This document shows, piece after piece, positions 52,038 through 61,860 of a stretch of DNA of 64,000 bases. The position numbers and the translations under genes were made by a program. The stretch is from Rhodocyclaceae bacterium (lineage in GTDB: Bacteria; Pseudomonadota; Gammaproteobacteria; Burkholderiales; Rhodocyclaceae): positions 122,506 through 186,505 of the forward strand of contig JAEUNL010000046.1 in assembly GCA_016791115.1 (NCBI GenBank), written 5' to 3'. Every line of letters starts with the position of its first letter. Position 1 is the stretch's first letter. The notes under the pieces are model-generated. The model saw only the letters and a list, made by a program, of their open reading frames with translations, was not told the origin of the DNA and did not search any database.

Positions 52038-54224
52038 TCAGGTGTCGGTTTTCACGCGATTGATGCGCACGACCTCGGGAATGTGCCGTATGGCACGCAT
52101 CACGCGGGCCAGGTGGATACGGTCGCCGACCTGGACGTTGAAGTAGATCGAGGTATAGATGCCGCGCTCGTCATCCATGCTGACGTTCTCGATGTTCGAC
52201 CCGGCATCGGAGATCGCCGCCGCGACCTTGGCCAGCACCCCGCGCCGGTTCTGCGCGTGAACCGCAATGCGGACTTCGAACAGCCGGCCACGCTCGGGAT
52301 CCCACTCGACGTCGATCCACTTGTCCGGCTCGCTGCGCCGCGACTTGCGGATCGAGTGACAGTCGTGCGTGTGGATGATCAGCCCCTGTCCTTTCTTGAT
52401 CGAGCCGACGATGGGATCGCCAGGGATCGGACGACAGCATTTCCCGAACTGCACCGCCATGCCCTCGCTGCCGCGAATCACGACTGCCCCGCCACCCGAA
52501 CGGCCGTCCAGCGGGGCGGCATCCTCGCAGGAGACCAGCCGGCGCGCAACCACGGCCGCAAGCCGCTTGCCCAGGCCAATGTCTTCCAGGATCTCTCGGC
52601 GCGACTTCGCGCCGGCCTCGCGCACCATCCGGTCCCAGGCGGCGGTATCGACCGACGCCGGCTTGACCCCGATCTCCTCGAGTCCCTTCGCGAGCAGTTT
52701 CTCGCCCAGCGCGGCTGATTCCTGCTGCTGCATGTTCTTGAGGAAGTGGCGGATCTGCGAACGTGCCTTGCCGCTGCGCACATAGGAAAGCCAGGCCGGG
52801 TTCGGGTTCGGATGGGTGGCGGTGATGATCTCGACCTGGTCGCCGTTCTTCAGTTCAGTGCGCAACGGCATCAGCTCGTAATTGATGCGGCAGGCGACAC
52901 AGCGGTGGCCGACATCGGTATGCACCGCGTAGGCAAAGTCGACCGCGGTCGAGCCGCGCGGCATCGCCATGATCTTGCCCTTGGGCGTAAAGACATACAC
53001 CTCGCCCGGGAACAGGTCGATCTTGACGTGCTCGAGGAACTCTGCCGAATCGCCGGTGGTGTTCTGCAACTCGAGCAGCGATTGCAGCCAGTTGTGCGTC
53101 TTGCGCTGCAGCTCGGACAACGCGTCGTCCTCCTTGTAGAGCCAGTGCGAAGCGACGCCCGATTCGGCGATGTGGTGCATCTCCGCGGTGCGGATCTGCA
53201 CCTCGACCGGCGTCCCGTAGGGGCCGATCAGCGTGGTATGGAGCGACTGGTAGCCGTTGGCCTTGGGTATCGCGATGTAATCCTTGAACTTGCCCGGCAC
53301 CGGCTTGTAGAGCGCGTGCAGGGTACCAAGCGCCAGATAGCAGGTCGGCACGTCCTTGACGATGACGCGGAAGCCGTAGATGTCGAGCACCTGCGAAAAC
53401 GACAGGTGCCGCTGCACCATCTTGCGGTAGATGCCGTAAAGGTGCTTCTCGCGCCCGTAGACTTCGGCGGCGATGCCATTCTCAGGCAGGCGGCGCTTTA
53501 TCGATTCGAGGATCTTGCCGACCACCTCGCGGCGGTGGCCACGCGCCGAACGCACCGCCTTGTCGATCACCGCATGCCGCAGAGGGTAGAGATGGCGGAA
53601 TGCCGACTCCTGAAGCTCGCGATAGATGTTGTTGAGGCCGAGCCGGTTGGCGATCGGTGCGTAGATCTCGAGCGTTTCGCGCGCGATGCGCTTGCGCTTT
53701 TCCTGCCGCACGCAGTCGAGCGTGCGCATGTTGTGGGTACGGTCTGCAAGCTTGATCAGAATGACGCGTACGTCGCGCGCCATCGCCAGCAGCATCTTGC
53801 GGAAGTTCTCCGCCTGCGCATCCTGATGCGACTGGAATTCGATCTTGTCGAGCTTGGATACGCCATCGACAAGCTCGGCGGTGGTCTTGCCGAAACTGGT
53901 CGCGATCTGCTCCTTGGTGATGCCGGTGTCCTCCATCACGTCGTGGAGGAGGGCCGCCATCAGCGCCTGCGGATCGAGGTGCCAGGCCGACAGGATTTCT
54001 GCGACGGCGACCGGATGCGTGATGTAGGGCTCGCCGCTGATGCGCGTTTGCCCCGCATGGGCAGCGGCCGAGAAGTGATACGCCGCTTCGATGCGCCCGA
54101 TGTCCTCGGGGCGCAGATAGCCGGTCAGCGCCTTGCGGAAACGCTCGAAATCTACCGAGAGAACTGCGGAACTCGGCGGGTGCGACAACCCGCCGGTCTT
54201 GGGGATCCTTGACGCGGCTTCCAC
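52038..54224 (-). CDS. spoT: Bifunctional (p)ppGpp synthetase/hydrolase SpoT
   Basis: The GTG at 54224 follows GGGGAAA and gives 728 residues. Domains in order: HD hydrolase (YITHPVAVAEILSAWHLDPQ, ALLHDVMEDT, DRTHNMRTL), RelA/SpoT synthetase (EVYGREKHLYGIYRKM, DIYGFRVIVKD, PKANGYQSLHTTLIG), TGS (VYVFTPKGKIMAMPRGST), helical/zinc-finger-like region and a C-terminal ACT domain. Both HD and synthetase motifs look complete. It sits after rpoZ and gmk as in many proteobacteria. Confidence 0.95.
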   Translation of the reverse strand: MEAASRIPKTGGLSHPPSSAVLSVDFERFRKALTGYLRPEDIGRIEAAYHFSAAAHAGQTRISGEPYITHPVAVAEILSAWHLDPQALMAALLHDVMEDTGITKEQIATSFGKTTAELVDGVSKLDKIEFQSHQDAQAENFRKMLLAMARDVRVILIKLADRTHNMRTLDCVRQEKRKRIARETLEIYAPIANRLGLNNIYRELQESAFRHLYPLRHAVIDKAVRSARGHRREVVGKILESIKRRLPENGIAAEVYGREKHLYGIYRKMVQRHLSFSQVLDIYGFRVIVKDVPTCYLALGTLHALYKPVPGKFKDYIAIPKANGYQSLHTTLIGPYGTPVEVQIRTAEMHHIAESGVASHWLYKEDDALSELQRKTHNWLQSLLELQNTTGDSAEFLEHVKIDLFPGEVYVFTPKGKIMAMPRGSTAVDFAYAVHTDVGHRCVACRINYELMPLRTELKNGDQVEIITATHPNPNPAWLSYVRSGKARSQIRHFLKNMQQQESAALGEKLLAKGLEEIGVKPASVDTAAWDRMVREAGAKSRREILEDIGLGKRLAAVVARRLVSCEDAAPLDGRSGGGAVVIRGSEGMAVQFGKCCRPIPGDPIVGSIKKGQGLIIHTHDCHSIRKSRRSEPDKWIDVEWDPERGRLFEVRIAVHAQNRRGVLAKVAAAISDAGSNIENVSMDDERGIYTSIYFNVQVGDRIHLARVMRAIRHIPEVVRINRVKTDT

Positions 54225-54246
54225 GTCTTTCCCCGGAATCGCTGTG

Positions 54247-54453
54247 TCAGGCGCCGCCGCGGTTGAGCACTTCCAGCCCGACCTTGCCTGCTGCAATCTC
54301 GCGCAGGGCGACGACGGTCGGTTTATCCTTGTCCGACTCGACCTGCGCATTGCTGCCAGCGGAAAGCTGGCGCGCGCGGTACGTCGCCGCCAGCGTGAGC
54401 TGGAAGCGGTTGGGGATGCGTTTCAGACAGTCATCAACGGTTACGCGTGCCAT
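54247..54453 (-). CDS. rpoZ: RNA polymerase omega subunit
   Basis: A 68-residue protein: [20 protein letters not shown], then ARQLSAGS and [11 protein letters not shown]. This is the omega subunit, which helps assemble RNA polymerase and binds ppGpp. GAGGATTGACC precedes the ATG. It starts two bases after the gmk stop and ends just before spoT, the normal order. Confidence 0.96.
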   Translation of the reverse strand: MARVTVDDCLKRIPNRFQLTLAATYRARQLSAGSNAQVESDKDKPTVVALREIAAGKVGLEVLNRGGA

Positions 54454-54455
54454 GG

Positions 54456-55082
54456 TCAATCCTCGTCGTCGCTTTGGGTCAGTTGGAAGAACAGTTGCGG
54501 ATGGTGAGCGCGCTGCACCGGCAGGCGCAGGCGCGCAGCCCGGACGACCCATACAAGCTCGTCGACTGCAGAGTGCAACTCGTTGTTAATAATAACATAA
54601 TCAAAACCGCCCACGTGCTTCATCTCGTTCCTCGCGTTTGCCAGACGGCGCGCGATGACATCCGCAGCATCCAGCCCCCGGCCGACCAGCCGGCGCTCGA
54701 GTTCCTCGATCGAAGGCGGCAGGATGAAAATCCCCACCGCCTCGCTGAACGCCGCGCGGACCTGCCCGGCGCCCCGCCAGTCGATCTCGAGCAGAATATC
54801 GCGCCCCGCAGCCATCTCGCCCTCTATCCAGACACGCGAGGTGCCGTAAAGGTTGCCATGCACCTCCGCGGATTCGAGAAACTCGCCCTGCTCGCGCATG
54901 CGCTGGAACTGCTCGCGCGTAACGAAATGGTAGTCCACGCCGTCGCGTTCGCCTGCGCGCGGCTTGCGCGTCGTGAAAGAGACGGAGAGCTTCACGGCGC
55001 TGTCGCGGGCGAGAAGTTCGCGCACCAAGGTAGTCTTGCCGGCGCCGGAGGGCGCGGCGACGATGAAGAGGCAGCCTTTCAT
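54456..55082 (-). CDS. gmk: Guanylate kinase
   Basis: A 208-residue P-loop kinase with Walker [15 protein letters not shown], the GMP-binding segment [20 protein letters not shown] and the [15 protein letters not shown] region. It converts GMP to GDP. Its C-terminus is a little extended ([19 protein letters not shown]). It forms gmk-rpoZ-spoT. Confidence 0.96.
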   Translation of the reverse strand: MKGCLFIVAAPSGAGKTTLVRELLARDSAVKLSVSFTTRKPRAGERDGVDYHFVTREQFQRMREQGEFLESAEVHGNLYGTSRVWIEGEMAAGRDILLEIDWRGAGQVRAAFSEAVGIFILPPSIEELERRLVGRGLDAADVIARRLANARNEMKHVGGFDYVIINNELHSAVDELVWVVRAARLRLPVQRAHHPQLFFQLTQSDDED

Positions 55083-55169
55083 GGTTCGGCAGGATGTGGC
55101 GGAAATCTACGGTCCGGCACTGCGGTCGACTGTGCAATCGCCGAGATCGGGGGCCGCAGGCTCATCGCG

Positions 55170-56039
55170 TCACTCGAGGTTCTGCACCTGCTCGCGCATC
55201 TGCTCGATCAGTATCTTGAGCTCGACGGCGATGCCCGTCAGGTCGGTGGAAACGGATTTCGAAGCCAGCGTGTTGGCCTCGCGATTGAGTTCCTGCATCA
55301 GGAAATCGAGGCGCTTGCCGACCGCGCCGCCGTGCTTGATCACGCGCGCAACCTCGTCGACATGCGCAGTCAGGCGCGAAAGCTCCTCGGCGACGTCGAT
55401 GCGTGTGGCGAACACGGCGATCTCCTGCCGGATGCGCTCTTCGTCGAGGCTCGCGGCCGCCTCGCGCAGCCGGCTGGCGATTTTGTCCTGATAATCGGCG
55501 ACGATCTGCGGCAGCTTCGGCTGCGCCTGCTCGACCAGTTCGCGCATGCGCGCGATGCGCTGCATGATCATCGCGGCCAACTTGTCGCCCTCGCGTTCGC
55601 GCGTCGCCACCAGTTCGTCGAGCGCGCTGGCGGCCAGAGTCGCGATCTCCGGCTGCAACTGATCGAAAGTCAACGTGTCGTCCGCCAGCATGCCCGGCCA
55701 GCGCAGCAACTCCGCCACGGAAAGCGGCGCGGCGCCCGAACAGCGTTTCAGCACGGCCGCCTGCAATCCCTGCAGTTGCGCCAGAAGTTCCGGGTTCAGC
55801 GCCAGTTCCCGTGCGACACTGTCATTGCGCGCGAACGACAACCGGCATTCGACCTTGCCACGCGCGACGCGCGCACCGATCGCTTCACGCAACACCGGCT
55901 CGGCAAGGCGCAGATCGTCTGCGATGCGGAAGGCAACGTCAAGGTAGCGCGAATTGACGCTGCGCAGCTCGATGTTGAGGGTCAGCCTCCCGAGATCCCT
56001 GGCCTGGGAGGCGAAGCCGGTCATGCTGAGTACGCTCAT
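55170..56039 (-). CDS. yicC: YicC family endoribonuclease
   Basis: The 289-residue protein has the YicC start MSVLSMTGFASQARDLGRLT, then ELRSVNSRYLDVAFRI, and the typical C-terminal pattern GKRLDFLMQELNREANTLAS. YicC/YloC proteins are reported as RNases that act on small RNAs. It lies just upstream of gmk on the same strand and divergent to the kinase gene at 56125, with 85 bases between. Confidence 0.93.
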   Translation of the reverse strand: MSVLSMTGFASQARDLGRLTLNIELRSVNSRYLDVAFRIADDLRLAEPVLREAIGARVARGKVECRLSFARNDSVARELALNPELLAQLQGLQAAVLKRCSGAAPLSVAELLRWPGMLADDTLTFDQLQPEIATLAASALDELVATREREGDKLAAMIMQRIARMRELVEQAQPKLPQIVADYQDKIASRLREAAASLDEERIRQEIAVFATRIDVAEELSRLTAHVDEVARVIKHGGAVGKRLDFLMQELNREANTLASKSVSTDLTGIAVELKILIEQMREQVQNLE

Positions 56040-56124
56040 GAAATCGACCTGTCGAGCCCTGCCGCAGCTTTACAGTCACTCGGCAAAGCTTGAGAATTCG
56101 CAAAAGCGTCAATCATAGCCTGTA

Positions 56125-57060
56125 ATGGTCAATCAATCGAATCAGCCGCTCCCAGCGGGTTTCCAGCTCGATGAATACATCATCGAGCGCCAGCTTTCGC
56201 TCGGCGGCTTCTCGATTGTCTACCTCGCGGCCGACGAAAAAGGCAATCCCGTCGCGATCAAGGAGTACCTGCCCAACTCGCTCGCCCTGCGCAAGGACGG
56301 CGAAATCGTGCCGCAGATTTCCGAGGAAAACCTGCCGGCATTCCGCTATGGCATGCGCTGCTTCTTCGAGGAGGGCCGCGCATTGGCCAGGCTGCAGCAT
56401 CCCAACGTCGTGCGGGTGATGAATTTCTTCCGGGCAAACGACACCGTTTACATGGTGATGCAGTACGAGCGCGGCCGCACGCTGCACGACTTCATCCACC
56501 GCAACAAGGGCCAGATTCGCGAAAGCTTCATCCGCGGCGTGTTCGCGCGGCTGCTCAACGGCCTGCGCGAGGTGCACACGCACAAGCTGCTGCACCTGGA
56601 TATCAAGCCTTCGAACATCTACCTGCGCACCGACGGCAGCCCCCTGTTGCTCGACTTCGGCGCAGCGCGCCAGACGCTGGCGACCGACCAGCCGATGCTC
56701 AAGCCGATGTATACGCCAGGCTTCGCCGCGCCGGAACAGTTTCGCGCGCGCGACCAACTTGGCCCGTGGAGCGACATCTACAGCATCGGTGCGGCGATGT
56801 ATGCCTGCCTCGCCGGTTCGGCGCCGCCGGCCGCGGAAAAGCGCGCCGAGAAGGACGAGATGGTCCCCGCCACGAAGCGCTGGAAGGAAAACTACTCGCT
56901 GCAACTGCTCGAAACCATCGACTGGTGCCTGCAACTCGATCCGCTGGCGCGCCCGCAAAGCGTCTTCACGCTGCAGAAGCAACTGGCCCAGCGGCACAAG
57001 CGTGTCGAACCGACGCTGCTCGGCAACCTGAAAGCCCGGCTGAACAAGCCGATCTGGTGA
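56125..57060 (+). CDS. Serine/threonine protein kinase
   Basis: A Hanks-type kinase of 311 residues: glycine loop near RQLSLGGFSIVYLAADE, VAIKEYLP with the catalytic Lys, catalytic loop HLDIKPSNIYL and metal-binding LLLDFGAARQ. The fold lacks extracellular domains and membrane helices, so it is soluble. It is followed by a PP2C phosphatase gene four bases on, forming a kinase/phosphatase pair as found before rph in other betaproteobacteria. Substrates unknown. Confidence 0.92.
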   Translation: MVNQSNQPLPAGFQLDEYIIERQLSLGGFSIVYLAADEKGNPVAIKEYLPNSLALRKDGEIVPQISEENLPAFRYGMRCFFEEGRALARLQHPNVVRVMNFFRANDTVYMVMQYERGRTLHDFIHRNKGQIRESFIRGVFARLLNGLREVHTHKLLHLDIKPSNIYLRTDGSPLLLDFGAARQTLATDQPMLKPMYTPGFAAPEQFRARDQLGPWSDIYSIGAAMYACLAGSAPPAAEKRAEKDEMVPATKRWKENYSLQLLETIDWCLQLDPLARPQSVFTLQKQLAQRHKRVEPTLLGNLKARLNKPIW

Positions 57061-57064
57061 CGCG

Positions 57065-57973
57065 ATGAAGTTCTCCATCTTCCAGGACACGCGGCAGGGC
57101 CAGCGCCGCTACAACCAGGATCGCATCGCCTACTGCTACTCGCGCGAGGCGCTGATGATGGTCGTGGCCGACGGCATGGGCGGCCACCTGCATGGCGAAG
57201 TCGCGGCGCAAATCGCGGTGCAGTACCTGACGGAAGTCTTCCAACGCGAGGCCAAGCCTTCGCTTTCCGACCCGTTCCTGTTCCTTTCGCGCGGCCTGAC
57301 CAACGCGCATCACGCGATCGTCGACTATTCGTTCGATCGCGACCTGCCCGAGGCGCCGCGCACCACCTGTGTGGCCTGTGTCGTGCAGGACGGCCTCGCC
57401 TATTGGGCGCATTCCGGCGACTCGCGGCTCTACGTGCTGCGGCGCGGACAGGTTCTTTTGCGCACGCGCGACCACTCGCGCGTGCAGATGATGCTCGACG
57501 AAGGGTTGATCTCGCCCGAAGAGGCAATGGTCCATCCGGGACGCAACAAGATCTTCAGCAGCCTGGGCGGACACACCTCGCCGCAGATCGATTTTTCGCG
57601 CAAGACGCCGCTCGCGGCAGGGGACGTCGTGCTTCTATGCACCGACGGCGTGTGGGGGCCGCTCGAGAACGAGCAGATCGCGCGCAGCCTTTCGGGCACC
57701 ACGCTGTCGCAATCGATTCCGCTGCTGATGGACCTGGCGGAACGCGAAGGCGGCGTGCATTGCGACAATCTTTCGCTCATCGCGATGGTCTGGGAGGACG
57801 GCGATTCCCCGCAGACCGTTTCGACGCAGACCCTCGCGCTTGACCATTTCACCACGCAGATGGAAGGCCTGGCGCGCAGCCGGCTGCCTGCGTCGGCTAG
57901 CGACCTGTCCGACGAAGAGATCGAGCGGGCGATCAGCGAGATCAACAACGCCATCCGCAAGTATTCCAAATAA
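57065..57973 (+). CDS. PP2C-type protein phosphatase
   Basis: The 302-residue protein has PP2C metal-site motifs [28 protein letters not shown] and [13 protein letters not shown], ending in a helical tail of about 50 residues ([17 protein letters not shown]). It should reverse the action of the adjacent kinase. It is tightly linked to both the kinase and rph. Confidence 0.93.
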   Translation: MKFSIFQDTRQGQRRYNQDRIAYCYSREALMMVVADGMGGHLHGEVAAQIAVQYLTEVFQREAKPSLSDPFLFLSRGLTNAHHAIVDYSFDRDLPEAPRTTCVACVVQDGLAYWAHSGDSRLYVLRRGQVLLRTRDHSRVQMMLDEGLISPEEAMVHPGRNKIFSSLGGHTSPQIDFSRKTPLAAGDVVLLCTDGVWGPLENEQIARSLSGTTLSQSIPLLMDLAEREGGVHCDNLSLIAMVWEDGDSPQTVSTQTLALDHFTTQMEGLARSRLPASASDLSDEEIERAISEINNAIRKYSK

Positions 57974-57989
57974 GCCGAGGGGCCAGACC

Positions 57990-58706
57990 ATGAGACCGTC
58001 CGGACGCGCCAGCCGCGAACTGCGTGCCGTAACCATCCAGCGCAACTTCACCAAGCACGCCGAAGGCTCCGTGCTGATCGGCTTCGGCGACACGCTGGTG
58101 CTATGCACCGCGAGCATCGAGGACGGCGTGCCGTCGTTTCTGCGCGGCAAGGGGCAGGGCTGGCTCACCGCCGAGTACGGCATGCTGCCACGCTCGACCC
58201 ACACGCGCAGCGCGCGCGAGGCGGCGAAGGGCAAGCAGAGCGGACGCACCCAGGAGATCCAGCGCCTGATCGGGCGCAGCTTGCGCGCGGTGCTGGATCT
58301 GGGTCTGCTGGGCGAACGTCAACTGACCGTCGACTGCGACGTGCTCCAAGCCGACGGCGGCACGCGCACCGCCTCGATCACAGGCGCCTGCGTCGCGGTG
58401 GCGGACGCGCTCGCCGGACTGGTGTCGACCGGCGTGATCGCGCGCAACCCGATGAAGGACATGGTCGCCGCCGTTTCTGTCGGCATGTTCGGCGGAGAGC
58501 CTGTGCTCGACCTCGACTACGACGAAGACTCGAACTGCGACACCGACATGAACGTGGTGATGACTGGCAGCGGCGGTTTCATCGAAGTGCAGGGCACCGC
58601 GGAAGGCGCGCCGTTCTTGCGCAGCGAGCTGGATGCGCTGCTTGGCCTAGCCACCGAGGGCATCGCGCAACTTTTCACCAAGCAAAAGGCGGCGCTCGCC
58701 GCATGA
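57990..58706 (+). CDS. rph: Ribonuclease PH
   Basis: The ATG at 57990 has GAGGGG upstream. The 238-residue protein has the RNase PH segments [58 protein letters not shown] and [19 protein letters not shown]. It trims the 3' ends of tRNA. Full length. It is followed by rdgB. Confidence 0.96.
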   Translation: MRPSGRASRELRAVTIQRNFTKHAEGSVLIGFGDTLVLCTASIEDGVPSFLRGKGQGWLTAEYGMLPRSTHTRSAREAAKGKQSGRTQEIQRLIGRSLRAVLDLGLLGERQLTVDCDVLQADGGTRTASITGACVAVADALAGLVSTGVIARNPMKDMVAAVSVGMFGGEPVLDLDYDEDSNCDTDMNVVMTGSGGFIEVQGTAEGAPFLRSELDALLGLATEGIAQLFTKQKAALAA

Positions 58707-58782
58707 GCCACGCACCGAACCGCCTCGAGCGAGGGGAACGCCCCGACGCCGAACGGTCGCGGCACGCCCCGCGGGGAGGGTC

Positions 58783-59400
58783 ATGATTGAACCGCGCCAG
58801 CTCGTGCTCGCCAGCAACAACGCGGGCAAACTGCGGGAGTTCGCCGACCTGTTTGCCGGGTTCGACATCCGCGTCGTGCCGCAATCGCAGTTCGGTGTGA
58901 CCGAGGCCGCAGAGCCGCACGTCACGTTCGTCGAGAACGCGCTCGCCAAGGCACGGCACGCTGCCCGGCTTACCGGCCTGCCCGCGCTTGCCGACGATTC
59001 CGGCCTTTGCGTGCACACGCTCGGCGGCATGCCGGGCGTGCAATCGGCACTCTACGACCAGTTGTTCTCGGGACTGCCCAAAGACGATGCGCGCAACAAC
59101 GCGCGCCTGCTGGAGAACCTGGGGAACGAGACTGATCGTCGCGCGCGCTTTGTGTGCGTGCTCGTGCTGGTGCGCTCGGCCGACGATCCGCAGCCGGTCA
59201 TCGCGGAAGGCGAATGGCACGGCGAGATCCTGGGCGCGCCGCGCGGCGCGGCTGGCTTCGGCTATGACCCGCTTTTCTTCGTGGCGCAGCTCGGCCAGAC
59301 GGCGGCTGAAATTCCGGCCGTGACCAAGAACGTCCACTCGCATCGCGCGATCGCATTCCGCAGACTTGCCGCACGGCTTCAGGAAGGCAACGTTTTCTAG
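58783..59400 (+). CDS. rdgB: dITP/XTP pyrophosphatase (RdgB/HAM1)
   Basis: The 205-residue protein carries the family pattern LVLASNNAGKLREFADLF, ENALAKARHAARLTGLPALA, DDSGLCVHTLGGMPGV and RGAAGFGYDPLFFV. It removes non-canonical purine nucleotides. The segment where other members read GVxSARYAG is changed to GVQSALYDQLFSG, a normal variant in this group. GGGGAGGG lies upstream of the ATG. Confidence 0.94.
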   Translation: MIEPRQLVLASNNAGKLREFADLFAGFDIRVVPQSQFGVTEAAEPHVTFVENALAKARHAARLTGLPALADDSGLCVHTLGGMPGVQSALYDQLFSGLPKDDARNNARLLENLGNETDRRARFVCVLVLVRSADDPQPVIAEGEWHGEILGAPRGAAGFGYDPLFFVAQLGQTAAEIPAVTKNVHSHRAIAFRRLAARLQEGNVF

Positions 59401-59406
59401 GCCACG

Positions 59407-60627
59407 ATGAGCAAGCAGCGTGTCATCCCGCTGCGCGCGGTTTCCCCCGCGGCAGGCAACGACGGCCTCCGGCCGCACCTCAAGGCAATGCCGCCGCTGT
59501 CGCTCTACGTGCATTGGCCGTGGTGCGTGCGAAAGTGCCCCTACTGCGATTTCAATTCGCACGAATCCCGCCAGTCGATTCCCGAGGCCACCTACATCGA
59601 CGCACTGGTCGCCGACCTCGAAAGTGCGCTGCCATCGATCTGGGGACGCCGGGTATCGAGCATCTTCATCGGCGGCGGCACACCAAGCCTGATGTCGCCC
59701 GATGCGTTCGACCAATTACTGACGGCGATCCGCACGCGCGTCACGCTGCTGCCCGACGCCGAGGTCACGCTAGAGGCCAATCCGGGCACGGCCGAAGCGG
59801 GGCGCTTCAAGGGATACCGCGAGGCCGGCGCAAACCGCCTCTCGTTGGGCATCCAGAGTTTCGACGACGCGAAGCTCGCGGCGCTCGGCCGCATCCATGA
59901 CAGCCGCGAAGCATGCCGCGCCATCGACATTGCGATGTCCTGCTTCGAAAACGTGAACCTCGACCTGATGTACGCGCTTCCCGGGCAGACGCTGCAACAG
60001 GCCGGGCGCGATGTCGATGCGCTGGTCGCCTGCGGCACGCCGCATCTGAGTTGCTACCACCTGACACTGGAGCCCAATACGGCGTTTGCCCAGAACCCGC
60101 CGCAAGTGCCCGACCCCGATCTCGCGGCCGACATGCAGGACATGGTGGAAGACAAGCTCGGCGCGGCCGGCTACGCGCATTACGAGACCTCCGCTTTCGC
60201 GCGGCCCGGCCGCCAATGCCACCACAACCTCAATTACTGGCAGTTCGGCGATTACCTTGGCATCGGTGCCGGCGCGCACGGAAAACTCTCGGCAGCAAAC
60301 CGAATCTGGCGCGAGGCACGCCAGCGGCATCCCGCCACCTACATGTCGAAGGTGTTCGACGCGGGCGCGATCAGCGAGTCGCGCGAAGTTGGCGCCGGCG
60401 ACCTGCCGTTCGAGTTCATGATGAACGCCCTGCGCCTGAACGACGGTTTCGCCACCCGGCTGTTTGCCGAACGTACCGGACTCCCGATCGACATTATCGA
60501 GCCCCGGCTGATCGACGCGCGCGATCGCGGCCTGATCGAGGCGAACCGCGAGTCGATTCGGCCTACCCGCGTGGGGCAGCGTTTCCTCAACGACCTGCTA
60601 CAGATATTCCTGCGCGACGACGCGTGA
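59407..60627 (+). CDS. hemW: Radical SAM heme chaperone HemW
   Basis: The 406-residue protein has the radical SAM motif CVRKCPYCDF with the extra aromatic-type Cys context and SLYVHWPWCVRKC, then GGGTPSLMSPDAF and RLSLGIQSFDDAKL. It lacks HemN signatures, so HemW, the heme trafficking protein, is the better name. It starts seven bases after rdgB. In this heme-rich organism heme insertion is a heavy demand. Confidence 0.94.
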   Translation: MSKQRVIPLRAVSPAAGNDGLRPHLKAMPPLSLYVHWPWCVRKCPYCDFNSHESRQSIPEATYIDALVADLESALPSIWGRRVSSIFIGGGTPSLMSPDAFDQLLTAIRTRVTLLPDAEVTLEANPGTAEAGRFKGYREAGANRLSLGIQSFDDAKLAALGRIHDSREACRAIDIAMSCFENVNLDLMYALPGQTLQQAGRDVDALVACGTPHLSCYHLTLEPNTAFAQNPPQVPDPDLAADMQDMVEDKLGAAGYAHYETSAFARPGRQCHHNLNYWQFGDYLGIGAGAHGKLSAANRIWREARQRHPATYMSKVFDAGAISESREVGAGDLPFEFMMNALRLNDGFATRLFAERTGLPIDIIEPRLIDARDRGLIEANRESIRPTRVGQRFLNDLLQIFLRDDA

Positions 60628-60639
60628 CCGGCGTGCCCG

Positions 60640-61791
60640 ATGGGCATGCTTCCTGCGTTTTCGCGGCGCATGCATCCAAGCTTTTCTCGAAATCGCCGAC
60701 GAGCGTCGATCACCGCTGCCTGCATCGTTCTGATCGGACAGGCGATGGTGTCGTCTTGTAGCAGCCTTTCAGACAAAGACGCCGCAGCGCCGGCACCGCC
60801 ACTACCAATATGGCCTTCGGAACCGGATCTTCCGCGCTATATCTACGAAACCGCGCTGCGCTCGCCAGCCGACATCCTGACCGCCGACGACGCGGAACGG
60901 ATGCGGCGCAACCTGACCGGGGATGATTCAGCCGAACGGCCCGCGTTCGAAAAACCCGCGGCGATCGTTGCGGGCAAGGGACGCATCTACGTCGCCGACA
61001 TCGCACAGCGGCGCATCGCGGTCTTCGACGTGCCGCGCCGGCGTTTCTTCCGCTTCGGCTTCCGTCCGCCGGCGGCCCTAAGCCAGCCCGCGGGGCTGGC
61101 ACTTGACGACGCCATGAATGTTTATGTCGCCGACGCGCAGCATCGCCGCGTGTTCGTGTTCGACCCCCTTGGCCTGCCGATCCGCACCATCGGCGGCAGC
61201 AACGATCTCGCGCGCCCGACAGGCGTGGCAGTCAGTCGGGATGGAAAGCGCATTTACGTGGTCGATCGCGCGCAGAACGAGAGCGACAACCATCGCGTCA
61301 TCGCCTACGACGAGACCGGCAACCGCTTGTGGTCAATCGGCAGCCGCGGCAGCGATTCGGCGCAGTTCAATATCCCCCTCCAGGCGGCTGTCGGGCCGGA
61401 CGGTGCGCTGCACGTGCTCGATTCCGGGAATTTCCGCGTGCAGACCTTCGATGCCGATGGCCGGTTCCTGCGCAGCACCGGCAAGCTGGGCAGCGCATCT
61501 GGCGCGTTTGCCCGGCCGCGCGGCATTGCAGTCGACCACGAGGGCAAGATCTTCGTTTCCGACGCGGGATTCAACAACCTGCAGGTGTTCGATGCCGAGG
61601 GCCGCATGCTGATGTCGATCGGACGCGCCAGCCTGCAGGACCGGCCGGGCCAGTACGCGCTGCTGGCGGGCGTGGCCGCCGACGAAACCGGCCGCATCTA
61701 CGTCGTCGACCAGTACTTCAACAAGGTGGAGGTGATCCGCCCGCTTTCACGAGACGAAGCGCTGGCCCTGCGGCCGGATGCCGAGCAGTGA
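60640..61791 (+). CDS. NHL-repeat beta-propeller lipoprotein (satellite cassette)
   Basis: The protein starts MGMLPAFSRRMHPSFSRNRR, with a hydrophobic segment ending MVSSCSSL that fits a lipobox; an ATG at 60670 may be the real start. Six NHL blades follow: GRIYVADIAQRRIAVFDVP, MNVYVADAQHRRVFVFDPLG, KRIYVVDRAQNESDNHRVIA, GALHVLDSGNFRVQTFDADG, GKIFVSDAGFNNLQVFDAEG and GRIYVVDQYFNKVEVIRP. It resembles the NHL protein at 39412 in order and in the NHRV motif. Directly downstream is a pentaheme cytochrome, and this pair lies 20 kb away from the main block among housekeeping genes. Confidence 0.85.
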   Translation: MGMLPAFSRRMHPSFSRNRRRASITAACIVLIGQAMVSSCSSLSDKDAAAPAPPLPIWPSEPDLPRYIYETALRSPADILTADDAERMRRNLTGDDSAERPAFEKPAAIVAGKGRIYVADIAQRRIAVFDVPRRRFFRFGFRPPAALSQPAGLALDDAMNVYVADAQHRRVFVFDPLGLPIRTIGGSNDLARPTGVAVSRDGKRIYVVDRAQNESDNHRVIAYDETGNRLWSIGSRGSDSAQFNIPLQAAVGPDGALHVLDSGNFRVQTFDADGRFLRSTGKLGSASGAFARPRGIAVDHEGKIFVSDAGFNNLQVFDAEGRMLMSIGRASLQDRPGQYALLAGVAADETGRIYVVDQYFNKVEVIRPLSRDEALALRPDAEQ

Positions 61792-61810
61792 TTCGCCCCC
61801 CGAAGTACAT

Positions 61811-61826
61811 CGGCATCAAACTTGCT
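61811..61826 (+). promoter_or_regulatory. Sigma-54-like promoter of the pentaheme cytochrome
   Basis: CGGCATCAAACTTGCT fits TGGCACG-N4-TTGCW with exact GG-N10-GC spacing and a perfect TTGCT. The start site would be about 61837, 24 bases before the ATG at 61861. It lies in the gap after the NHL gene. Confidence 0.55.
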
Positions 61827-61860
61827 GCATAGCGATGTGGGAAGAAGGGGGGCTGGGAAA

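Noticed and set aside
54447..56093. Long open frame (548 codons) on the plus strand across gmk and yicC
   Set aside because: Antisense shadow of two well-supported genes; no recognisable domain.
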